A stretch of DNA of 64,000 bases from Bradymonadales bacterium (GTDB taxonomy: Bacteria > Myxococcota_A > Bradymonadia > JAFGEP01): positions 1 to 64,000 of the forward strand of contig JAFGEP010000152.1 in assembly GCA_016931535.1 (NCBI GenBank). Reading direction: 5' to 3'. The translations under genes and the position numbers were made by a program. The first letter of the stretch is position 1. The number at the start of each line of letters is the position of its first letter. The notes under the pieces were generated by a model. The model searched no databases. It saw only the letters and a program-made list of their open reading frames with translations, and had not been told where the DNA came from. Positions 52,660 through 60,649 of the stretch are shown piece after piece.

Positions 52660-54132
52660 CTAGAACACATCCCCTCCGGCAGAGCTCACACGCAGGGTGG
52701 CACCGGTCGGGATATCCTCTGAGGTCGCCTGGGCGATCCCGGCGCCCTCCTGCCGGGCGTCGTCGTACCCGTCCAGGAAGTCTGCCTCGAAGAAGGCCAC
52801 CCAGGGGATATCCAGGTAGGTCGAACCGATATTGGGCCGCCAGGAGGCTCGGTCTTCGGGCAGCTCCGGCAGGCGGAAGGGAGAGGCGACCTGCCCGGGC
52901 ACCATCAGGTTCCATCGATGCTGGACGTAGTCCTCATCCCTCCAGGCAACAGCCAACACCGCCCCGTCACAGGCCGACAGGTCACCGGCGCTAGCGAAGG
53001 TGATCGAGGGGCGGGACACATCCCCGGTCAGCAGGCCAACACTGTGCACCCGTGGTAGCAGGTCCGCCGAGAGGTTCAGAGCAACCGACGAGGGCTGCGT
53101 CCCATCCGCTCGAATCAGGGCCGAGTACCCGTCGGTGTAGTTGGTCTGGCCAAAGAACACCCCTGCCGTGTAACCAAAGCGGTCGCCCACCTGGGTGACC
53201 AGGTTGCTCAGAGAGACGGTGGCCGACCCGCCCGGCGAGATCGGCTCCGCCTGGTCGGCCTCGTCATAGGCCAGATGTTCGCCCAGCGCCTGAAACTCCA
53301 GGTTCAACAGGCGCGAGTCCAGCGGAGCGTTGGACCCGCTGACCGAGAAGGAACCCCAGTCGGTTCGCCAGGCAGGCAGCGTCACACTGGTCGTGCCGGT
53401 GGTCAGAATCGCGATCTCCTCCACCATTGCGAAGGACAGGCGCATATCCCGCTGCTGGGCGATGGCCACCAGGTTGACCATGTTGCCCGAGGTCAGATCG
53501 GCCCGATACACCGACCCCTCGATGGGAGCCGTCATGGTCGGAGAGCCGAAACCCGAGTAGCCTAGCCCCATCAGGTAATAATCGGCGTCGGTGACCTCCT
53601 GGGGAACGGTGACCGCCAGCCGACCTACCTGCTCGAAGGGGACGGGAGCGTCGGGGCTCCCCACATTCAGATCGTCCCCTGGCTGCAGCCCGACGATGGT
53701 GGTCATCGTCACCCGGACCAGCTCCTCCTCACGGACGATGGTGACCATGGCCCCCGAGGGGAGATCGGCCGTCACCAGGCCGTCCCCTCCGATCGCCTCC
53801 TGGGAGAGCAGGCTGCCGTCGGGGTGGTGAAAGATGGCCTGCCCCTCGGTGACCGGATCTCCGTTGTCGTAGACATGGATGGTGACGGATCCGGATTGGG
53901 GCTCCGACTGGACATCGGCGGTGTCACCGGCCGTCTCCTGGGGGAGGTCAGCGGGGGCGTCGCTGGGGAGATCCCGTCGCAGGTCGCCGGTTCCGCCGTC
54001 CCTTAGGCCCTCGTCATCCTCGGCCGGACAGCCCGCCAGGGTAGTCAGTGCCAACAACAATAGTGTCGCAAAAAGCCGATAATGGCGGACACCCGTTCGG
54101 GGCGTTTTCGTAAGCCGGAGTTCTTGTCGCAC
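52660..54132 (-). CDS. Lipoprotein of unknown function
   Basis: A 490-residue putative lipoprotein with lipobox LAGC (Cys at about residue 34) and an Asp/Gly/Pro-rich linker of about 50 residues. The following domain (about 85-160) looks like a carboxypeptidase-regulatory beta-sandwich (VTIHVYDNGDPVTEGQAIFH). The remaining 330 residues are beta-rich and unassigned. GTG at 54132 is chosen because TGGAGGTGG lies 7 nt upstream. It is first in a minus-strand run of four lipoprotein genes; 120 bp separate it from the next. Confidence 0.7.
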   Translation of the reverse strand: MRQELRLTKTPRTGVRHYRLFATLLLLALTTLAGCPAEDDEGLRDGGTGDLRRDLPSDAPADLPQETAGDTADVQSEPQSGSVTIHVYDNGDPVTEGQAIFHHPDGSLLSQEAIGGDGLVTADLPSGAMVTIVREEELVRVTMTTIVGLQPGDDLNVGSPDAPVPFEQVGRLAVTVPQEVTDADYYLMGLGYSGFGSPTMTAPIEGSVYRADLTSGNMVNLVAIAQQRDMRLSFAMVEEIAILTTGTTSVTLPAWRTDWGSFSVSGSNAPLDSRLLNLEFQALGEHLAYDEADQAEPISPGGSATVSLSNLVTQVGDRFGYTAGVFFGQTNYTDGYSALIRADGTQPSSVALNLSADLLPRVHSVGLLTGDVSRPSITFASAGDLSACDGAVLAVAWRDEDYVQHRWNLMVPGQVASPFRLPELPEDRASWRPNIGSTYLDIPWVAFFEADFLDGYDDARQEGAGIAQATSEDIPTGATLRVSSAGGDVF

Positions 54133-54353
54133 GTTATCCACCTCCACAGATCGATATGATAGCGTAAAAACCGATCGCACCGGAGGCCAAAGTCACCACC
54201 CAGGGTACTCCGGATGGTCTGCCTTGTTACACCGCGGCATTATTTATTTTTCTAGAAGCGTCCCCCTGGCCCATCCTTTCTTTCCGCCAGAAGGTGCAAC
54301 GGCTGTTCACCGTTCCGTAGCGAAACGCGATCTACTATGGCACAATCGGTCCC

Positions 54354-55391
54354 ATGAAAACGCGCATCACCGAGCTATTCGACATCCCCTATCCGATCCT
54401 GCTGTCCGGCATGAGCTGGATCAGCACCCCCGAGTTGGTGGCCGCCGTCTGCAATGCCGGTGGCCTGGGAATCCTGGCGACCGGCATCCTGTCTGCCGAT
54501 CAGACCCTCGAGTATGTCCAGCGCACGCGGGAGCTGACCGACAAGCCCTTTGCGGCCAATGTGACCCTGTACTTCCCTGGGGCTGAAAGGAACGCCCGGG
54601 TGTTGATCGAAGAAAAAGTCCCGATCATCAACTACGCCCTGGGAAAGGGCGACAAGATCACGGAGGCGGTCCACGCCTATGGGGGCAAGGTCATGGCTAC
54701 CGTGACCAACGCCCGCCATGCTCTGGCCGCTCAGCGCGACGGGGCCGATGCCCTGATCGCGACGGGACACGAGGCGGCGGGCCACGGTGGCGAGGTCACC
54801 TCGCTGGTGCTCGTCCCCAGCCTGGTGCGGCAGGTCAAGATACCGGTGATCGCGGCCGGCGGCTTTGCCGACGGCCGAGGGCTCCTGGCCGCGCTTTCAC
54901 TGGGGGCGGACGGGATCTCCATGGGCACCCGCTTCATGAGCACGGTGGAAAGCCCGGTGAACGAGGTCCAGAAGCAGGCTTGCCGGGCAAGCAAGGTGGA
55001 AGACACTCTCTATACCAATCGGGTCGACGGCCTGTACGCTCGCGTCATGAAGACCGAGGGGGCGTTGCGGGTCATGCGCAAGCGGCTGAACCCCATCAGC
55101 GTCCTCTTTTTGTCACGCAAGATCGCCAAGTTGTTGGGATTTCCCTGGATGAAGCTGGCCATGGGGATCCTGCTGTCGGGCTATCGGAAGTCGATCCAGA
55201 TGGCGCGCATGGCCATCGGCTTCGAAGCCTTCCAGTCCGCCACCATCGACGGAGACAACGCTCGCGGCGTGCTACCCTTGGGCCAGGTGACCGGTCTCAT
55301 CGAGGACACCCCGACCGTGCAGGAGGTCATCGATCGGATCATGGCCGAGGCCAGCGAGATCCTCGCCGCCCTGCCGGATCGTTTCCAGTAG
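54354..55391 (+). CDS. Nitronate monooxygenase-like flavoprotein
   Basis: A 345-residue FMN-dependent TIM-barrel oxidoreductase of the nitronate monooxygenase / FabK group. The N-terminal PILLSGMSWISTPELVAAV, the catalytic-type GHEAAGHGG with His, and the FMN-phosphate segment IAAGGFADGRGLLAALSLGADGISMGTRF are all present. Known members oxidise nitronates or reduce enoyl-ACP; the sequence alone does not separate these. No Shine-Dalgarno sequence precedes the ATG; CACAAT stands 7 bp upstream, which suggests a leaderless mRNA, but the -35 box is weak. Confidence 0.82.
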   Translation: MKTRITELFDIPYPILLSGMSWISTPELVAAVCNAGGLGILATGILSADQTLEYVQRTRELTDKPFAANVTLYFPGAERNARVLIEEKVPIINYALGKGDKITEAVHAYGGKVMATVTNARHALAAQRDGADALIATGHEAAGHGGEVTSLVLVPSLVRQVKIPVIAAGGFADGRGLLAALSLGADGISMGTRFMSTVESPVNEVQKQACRASKVEDTLYTNRVDGLYARVMKTEGALRVMRKRLNPISVLFLSRKIAKLLGFPWMKLAMGILLSGYRKSIQMARMAIGFEAFQSATIDGDNARGVLPLGQVTGLIEDTPTVQEVIDRIMAEASEILAALPDRFQ

Positions 55392-55519
55392 CGCTCAGGC
55401 AGCCATCACAATCCAGGAGGACTTTTACCTCCTTGTTTTTCCGCCGGTCCATTGCTGCAGGCTCTCATCTCGCTGGAGCGGGCGGTCGACGGAAAGCGGT
55501 CGGTTTTAGACGATTCGGC

Positions 55520-55548
55520 TTTACGACCCTCGATTCGATCGCTACATT
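55520..55548 (+). promoter_or_regulatory. Promoter of the Cys-repeat lipoprotein gene
   Basis: TTTACG (55520-55525), 17-bp spacer, TACATT (55543-55548). The predicted leader is about 33 nt to the ATG at 55588. Confidence 0.45.
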
Positions 55549-55587
55549 GCTCTTGTTGCACCGGACGCATTGACCTGGAAAAATGAA

Positions 55588-56400
55588 ATGCAGCTTGCCC
55601 TGAGAACTGCCCCGCTTTCCCTTTGTTTCCTTCTTTTCGCCTCCTCCTGCGGCAGCGATTCCGGCCCTTCGGCCCGGGGCCCCGACCCCTACGCCGGCGA
55701 TCTGCGCATCACCGATCGGGATCTCGCCCACCTCAGCCTGGACCTGCTCGATGACCAGGCCGGGGCAACGTCGGGCGAGCCCGCAGGCAACCAGGATGCG
55801 CTGGAGGAACCGGAAGAGGCCGCCAGCACCGGTGAGGAGGACCTCCCCATCAACTACTGCCTCGAATACACCGGATCGGACACCTGCTGCCAGACTCACA
55901 ACCCCTGCAACCTGGCCAACAACTCCCAGTGTGATTGCGACGGCCTCTGCGGATGGGACGGATCCGACTGCAGCGGTTCGACCGATGCCTTCTGCCCCGG
56001 TTACACCGGGTCGGATACCTGCTGCCGGGAAAGCGACCCCTGCTGGTTGTCCTACGATTACTACTGCGATTGCGACGGCGCCTGCTCTTGGGACTCCTAC
56101 GACTGTGGTGGGGGAAGCAGTGGCGGAGAGTATTGCCCCGGCTACACCGGAACCAGCAGCTGCTGTCAGGTCCACGATCCCTGTAACTACGCCAACGATG
56201 ACTGGTGCGACTGCGACGGCGCCTGCTCCTGGGACACCAACGACTGCAGCGGACAGAGCGACCCCGAAGAAGGCGAATTCTGCCCCGGCTACACCGGTAC
56301 CAGCAGCTGCTGTCAGGTCCACGACCCCTGTGCCTGGGCCAACGATAACTACTGCGATTGCAGCGGCACCTGCTCCTGGGACTCCTACGACTGCTACTGA
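55588..56400 (+). CDS. Lipoprotein with four eight-cysteine repeats
   Basis: A 270-residue putative lipoprotein. The signal peptide ends at ASSC, and an acidic linker covers about residues 22-90. Four tandem repeats of about 45 residues follow. Each has eight Cys in the order C, CC, C, C, C, C, C, with the core CPGYTG, SxCCQ, HDPC, CDCDGxCSWD and DC. Thirty-two cysteines in about 180 residues indicate a disulfide-rich extracellular stalk. The acidic CDCDGACSWDS segments resemble a metal-binding or Notch/LNR-like knot, but no family is assigned. Repeats 3 and 4 are the closest pair. The in-frame TTG at 55570 is less likely. Confidence 0.8.
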   Translation: MQLALRTAPLSLCFLLFASSCGSDSGPSARGPDPYAGDLRITDRDLAHLSLDLLDDQAGATSGEPAGNQDALEEPEEAASTGEEDLPINYCLEYTGSDTCCQTHNPCNLANNSQCDCDGLCGWDGSDCSGSTDAFCPGYTGSDTCCRESDPCWLSYDYYCDCDGACSWDSYDCGGGSSGGEYCPGYTGTSSCCQVHDPCNYANDDWCDCDGACSWDTNDCSGQSDPEEGEFCPGYTGTSSCCQVHDPCAWANDNYCDCSGTCSWDSYDCY

Positions 56401-56410
56401 ATCAGAGAAG

Positions 56411-56531
56411 ACCAGGGCAGGGCACTGCCCCTACATCGCCCCCAGCACCCCTGGACCAGGGCAGGGCACTGCCCCTACATCGCCCCCAGCACCCCTGGAC
56501 CAGGGCAGGGCAAGCCCTGCCCCTACTGGCT
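56411..56531. repeat. 44-bp tandem repeat with GGGCAGGGC hairpins, REP-like
   Basis: Copies start at 56411, 56455 and 56499. Each carries GGGCACTGCCC; the last one has GGGCAGGGC-AA-GCCCTGCCC, a perfect 9-bp stem with a 2-base loop. It occupies the gap between two convergent genes and could terminate transcription in either direction, although no T-run follows. Confidence 0.85.
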
Positions 56532-56550
56532 GGTGCTCGACCGACTGGGC

Positions 56551-58227
56551 TCAGCCCTCGGGCAGCTCGATGGCGCGCTTCACCTCGTCGGCTGCCGCCG
56601 GAAGGATGCTCAAGGTGGAGATGCCCAGGTCGACCAGGGCGCGCGCCCCCCTGGGATCGGAGGCCATGTCGCCGCAGACGTACACGTCGCGTTCCTTTCC
56701 CAACGCCCTCGCCTGGCTCATGACATACTCCAGGAGTGGACGGATCCCCGCGACCTCTGGGGTCTGGTAATCGACCACCGCCTCGTTGCCTCGATCCGAG
56801 GCGGTCATGTACTGGATCAGATCGTTGGTCCCGATGGTGACGAAGTCCACCACCTGGAACAGGTCGGCGGTGCAGAAGGCCGCCGAGGGGACCTCGATCA
56901 TGGCACCCAGCTTGATGTCGCGGTTGAAGGGCACCCCCTCTTGATCCAGCTCGTCGATGACGGAGTCCAGGATGGTGCGCACGGCCCACACGTCGCTGGT
57001 GTGAGTGACCATCGGCAGCAGGATCGACACATCCGCCGAGGGGGATGTCTGCAGGATGGCCCTGAGCTGGATGCGCAGCTCGTCGGTCTGGGACCGGAGG
57101 TGACGGCGAATGCCACGCATCCCCAGGGCGGGGTTCGCCCCCGGATGCTGATCGAGCCCGGGCGGGATATGGTCGGCGCCAAAGTCGAAGGTTCGGATGA
57201 CAATGGGTCGGCCGCCCAACCGCTCGATCACCTGGCGGTACACCGCAAGCTGCTGCTGCTCGTCCGGAATATGGCCGTGCTCCAGGTACAGAAACTCGGT
57301 TCGAAACAGACCCACCCCCGTGAGCCCCTGCTTGGCAACCTGGTTGACCTGGGAGGGGTGGTCGATGTTGGCCCACAGGGTGATCAACCTGCCGTCGGGA
57401 GACTGTACCTGAAGGGGAGGCACCGTCGGAGACTCGTCTTTCCCCCTGAGCTCCGCTGCGCGCTGGATGATGGACCTGATGGTGTCCGGTTCCGGCCACA
57501 GGATGACCTCCCCCCGGATGGCATCCACCACCAGCGGTCCTCCCTCCTCGATGGCGGCATGAGGCAGCTCTACCCTGCCCAGGGCCGGGATCCCGCTGGC
57601 TCTCAGCAGGATGGCCGCCTGCGAAGCGGTGGTCTCGCAGGAGGTCACGAAACCCGCCGCCCTGAACTGGCGCGCCCTCAGAACCGACGCGGTGTGCAGG
57701 GTACCGGAGAGAAAAACGAGCGGCTTGCCGTCCGTGTACACCGGAGGGGAGGGGGGCGCCCCGTGCAGTAGCACCGACCGGAGCCGCTGGCAGACCTCCC
57801 GCAAGTCGTGGGCGCGCGCCTGAAGGGCCAAGTCGCCCGTGGAGGCGAGCCGATCCGCCATCGCTGTGAAAGCCTCCCGGACAGCCCGCTCGGCGGTATA
57901 TCGGAGCTTGACGATCCGATCTCGGATGCCATCGAGAAAGCGCTGGTCCTCCAGGATCACCCGGTGAGCGTACAGGATCTGGTGCAGATCCTCGTCGGCC
58001 GGAGCGTAGGCCTCGCGGATGTGCTGCTGGATGTTGCTCTTGACCAGCTCGATAGCCCGCTCCAACGCGGCCAGCTCGGCTTGCTCCTGCTCCGGCTGGA
58101 TGGTGGAGGGCTCGCTGGAGGAAAGCATCGGCTCCTCGAAGTGCACGTGACCACAACCGATACCAGGGGCGATGATCTTCCCTGTCAGACGGAGCTCCTT
58201 TCGCACGGGCCGATCTGCTTCACTCAT
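56551..58227 (-). CDS. PTS enzyme I-like PEP-protein phosphotransferase lacking the active-site His
   Basis: A 558-residue protein collinear with EI of the phosphotransferase system (E. coli 575 residues). The N-terminal helical domain and the swivel domain are both present. The PEP-binding barrel keeps its residues: GLFRTEF (Arg309), VIRTFDFGADH (Arg345), GMRGIRRHL (Arg371), MIEVPSAA (Glu445), IGTNDLIQY (Asp469) and VCGD (Cys518). At the phosphorylation site E. coli has GGRTSHTSI; here the aligned segment is ETTASQAAI, so the phospho-acceptor His is Gln203 and both glycines are gone. It therefore cannot act as a normal EI. The start at 58227 has AGGAAAG upstream. No HPr or EII gene lies nearby. 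Confidence 0.85.
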   Translation of the reverse strand: MSEADRPVRKELRLTGKIIAPGIGCGHVHFEEPMLSSSEPSTIQPEQEQAELAALERAIELVKSNIQQHIREAYAPADEDLHQILYAHRVILEDQRFLDGIRDRIVKLRYTAERAVREAFTAMADRLASTGDLALQARAHDLREVCQRLRSVLLHGAPPSPPVYTDGKPLVFLSGTLHTASVLRARQFRAAGFVTSCETTASQAAILLRASGIPALGRVELPHAAIEEGGPLVVDAIRGEVILWPEPDTIRSIIQRAAELRGKDESPTVPPLQVQSPDGRLITLWANIDHPSQVNQVAKQGLTGVGLFRTEFLYLEHGHIPDEQQQLAVYRQVIERLGGRPIVIRTFDFGADHIPPGLDQHPGANPALGMRGIRRHLRSQTDELRIQLRAILQTSPSADVSILLPMVTHTSDVWAVRTILDSVIDELDQEGVPFNRDIKLGAMIEVPSAAFCTADLFQVVDFVTIGTNDLIQYMTASDRGNEAVVDYQTPEVAGIRPLLEYVMSQARALGKERDVYVCGDMASDPRGARALVDLGISTLSILPAAADEVKRAIELPEG

Positions 58228-58357
58228 GAGCTTTCCTGAGTTCCATGGCCGATTCCAACAGGAGTGTACGCCGATCCCGGTCGTGAGGCCAGAGCAGGAG
58301 CAAAAATAGTGGCCCCTCCCCAGCGTCCGGCCTGTTCTCTCCCCTCGGCTCTGCATT

Positions 58358-58496
58358 AGAAAAATGTAGCGTTGGAAGCCAGAAAAATGCAGCCCCACCC
58401 CGATCCGGCAGGCCTCATGGTGCCGAATCCAACCTGGCCGGTGTTGTGCGGTGCGAGTGGCGACACTACATTTACCCTGTCGAGTTGTAGGGTCGC
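58358..58496. promoter_or_regulatory. Candidate operator region: repeated AAATGTAG-type motif and inverted repeat
   Basis: AGAAAAATGTAGC (58358-58370) recurs as AGAAAAATGCAGC (58381-58393), 23 bp apart. The reverse form CTACATTT lies at 58466-58473. It overlaps an 11-bp imperfect inverted repeat, GCGACACTACA (58460-58470) and TGTAGGGTCGC (58486-58496). The region lies between the enzyme-I-like gene and the AAA+ gene, just before the latter's ribosome-binding site. Confidence 0.4.
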
Positions 58497-58516
58497 ATCG
58501 ACCGGGGAGATTCGAG

Positions 58517-60556
58517 TTGAACGGGGTGGCAGAGCTGACACTGAAATACCTCCAGGCGAGCGTGGAAAACACGCAGGCGCTGCTGGAGTACGCCATCCGG
58601 ACCGGCCGCGGTGAGGCGGTAGACCCTCCGTCGGACGCCAACATCCAGGAGATCCGGGAGCAGGCGCAACAGGCGGAGGTCCTGTTACCCATCGAACGGC
58701 TGGCCCGGACCTTCGCCCTGGGACCGGCCGAGCGGTCGGTCATCCTGCTGGCGGTTAGCTCCCATCTCGACTCCCGGATGCGCCAGCTATGCCAGACCTT
58801 CTACGACAGCCCGATGCGGGATGGGGTGGACGTGGAGCTTTGCACCTGGTTGCTGGCGGAAAACGCACTTCACCGCATCCACCTGCAGGGGTTGTTCCGC
58901 CCGGGTAACCCCTTGGTCGACTGCGGCTTGGTGGAGATTTCCCCCTTGGGGCTGGCTCCATCGAACCCGCTTTTGGCCCAGGTCAAGCCGGCTCCCGAGC
59001 TTTTGGCCTATCTGAGCGGACAGCTCACCTTGCCGCCTCACCTGGCTTCCTGGACACGGTTTATCGCCCCGACCGCCACGGCCGAGGATCTGGTCCTGGA
59101 GGATCCAGGGATCCTGGATGAGCTGGCCACCGTTCTGGGAGGCCTATCGGGGATGGAGCCGGAAGGGCGGGATCGGTCGGTCATGATGTTGCTCGCGGGA
59201 CCATCGGGGTCGGGCAAAAGCCTGCTGTTGGAAGCGGCCGCCGACCGGGCGGGGCTCGGGATCTTGGAGGCCAAGGGATCGGCGCTTCGGCTGGCTGGCC
59301 ACGACGCAATCCGCGATCTGCTTCGTATCGCCTCCGCCTCCGGGACGGTTCTGTGCCTGGATGGTGCCGATGTGCTGCTGGGGGAGGGATCGGCAGCCGT
59401 GGACGCGCTGATCACCAATCTGACCTGGGCTACCTGTCCGGTCACCATCACGGTGATGGACCAGTCCTTGGTGGACCGGAGGGTTTCTGCCCGCTGCCTG
59501 TTCGATCACACCCTCACGCGGCCGGCGGAAGGTCGGCGTGCCCGGATCTGGCGTGTTCACCTGGCCAAGGCCGAGCATACGCCGGAAGTGGACCCGGTCG
59601 AGCTGGCGGAGCTGTTCCCGTTCTATCCCGGCCACGTCGCGCGGGCGGTGCGGCTGGCCACCAGTCTGGGGCGGGGTCGGCCCATCAGCCGGGACCAGCT
59701 GTTGCGGGCGGCCTGGAAGTGCGTCTGTGAGGAGGACCTGCGGAAGCTCTCCCTGTTCGAGCCCTCCAGCAAGCGGCTGGGCGACCTGGTGCTGCCGGAG
59801 GACACGGCTCGGCAGGTGACCGAGATCAGGGAGGCCATGTCCGCCCGGCTGACGGTGTTGCGCGACTGGGGTCTCAAGAGCAAGCTGGGGCGTGGCTTCG
59901 GGATGATCATGTTGTTCGATGGCGAACCGGGTACCGGCAAGACGCTGTGTGCCGAGATTCTGGCCAACGAGCTGGGGTTGCACCTGCAGCGGGTGAATGC
60001 GGCGGCGGTGGTGGACAAGTACATCGGGGAGACCGAGAAGAACCTCACCGCCATCTTCGCCAACGCCTCCGCCCGTACGCTGCTGCTGTTCGACGAGGCT
60101 GACGGCCTGTTTGCCGGTCGCACGCAGGTCAAACAGGCCAACGACCGCTTTGCCAACCAGGAGGTGGCCGTCCTGCTGCAGCTCGTCGAGCGACATGAAG
60201 GGGTGGTGGTGCTCACCACCAACCTGAAGAAGTCCATTGACGAGGCCTTCAAACGCCGCATCACCTTCCATATCCACTTCCCCTTTCCAGGACCCAAGGA
60301 GAGGGAGCGGCTGTGGCAAACCCTGCTCCCGGATCGGGCCTACCTGGCTCCCGACCTCGATCTGAAGTGGCTTGCCGAGACCTTCGAGCTGGCGGGCGGC
60401 GGGATCAAAAACGCCATCCTGCGGGCCAGCTATGCCGCTGCAGCCAGGAAAAAACGGATCGACGACGAGCTGCTGGCCGAGATGGCGACCCGGGAGTCGA
60501 TCGCTTCCGGTCACCTCGTCCGCCATGAGATCGGCGAAGGAGGGTTGCATGCCTGA
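58517..60556 (+). CDS. Double AAA+ ATPase
   Basis: A 679-residue protein with an N-terminal helical region (1-200) of unknown kind and two AAA+ modules. Module 1 has Walker A GPSGSGKS (228-235), but Walker B reads LCLDGAD, so the catalytic Glu is Gly and hydrolysis is probably lost. Module 2 has Walker A GEPGTGKT (469-476), Walker B LLLFDEAD (522-529), sensor-type LTTNL and an arginine-finger-type FKRRITF. ATPases of this layout, with a degenerate first module, accompany some phage-tail-like particle loci and other remodelling systems; no tail genes are here. TTG at 58517 is chosen for GGGGAG at 58504-58509; GTG at 58526 is possible. It is 93 bp from the next gene. Confidence 0.8.
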   Translation: MNGVAELTLKYLQASVENTQALLEYAIRTGRGEAVDPPSDANIQEIREQAQQAEVLLPIERLARTFALGPAERSVILLAVSSHLDSRMRQLCQTFYDSPMRDGVDVELCTWLLAENALHRIHLQGLFRPGNPLVDCGLVEISPLGLAPSNPLLAQVKPAPELLAYLSGQLTLPPHLASWTRFIAPTATAEDLVLEDPGILDELATVLGGLSGMEPEGRDRSVMMLLAGPSGSGKSLLLEAAADRAGLGILEAKGSALRLAGHDAIRDLLRIASASGTVLCLDGADVLLGEGSAAVDALITNLTWATCPVTITVMDQSLVDRRVSARCLFDHTLTRPAEGRRARIWRVHLAKAEHTPEVDPVELAELFPFYPGHVARAVRLATSLGRGRPISRDQLLRAAWKCVCEEDLRKLSLFEPSSKRLGDLVLPEDTARQVTEIREAMSARLTVLRDWGLKSKLGRGFGMIMLFDGEPGTGKTLCAEILANELGLHLQRVNAAAVVDKYIGETEKNLTAIFANASARTLLLFDEADGLFAGRTQVKQANDRFANQEVAVLLQLVERHEGVVVLTTNLKKSIDEAFKRRITFHIHFPFPGPKERERLWQTLLPDRAYLAPDLDLKWLAETFELAGGGIKNAILRASYAAAARKKRIDDELLAEMATRESIASGHLVRHEIGEGGLHA

Positions 60557-60649
60557 CCCCTCGCCACAGGAACCTCTTGTCACTGAATCGGCCGATTCTG
60601 GACTGTGCAATCGGCCCCACGTGTCGGTACACCGATAAAGGAGACCGCC

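Noticed and set aside
56551..58743. Longer version of the enzyme-I-like gene starting at 58743
   Set aside because: The added N-terminus overlaps the divergent AAA+ gene and its promoter region; the ATG at 58227 has a ribosome-binding site and aligns with known enzyme I starts.
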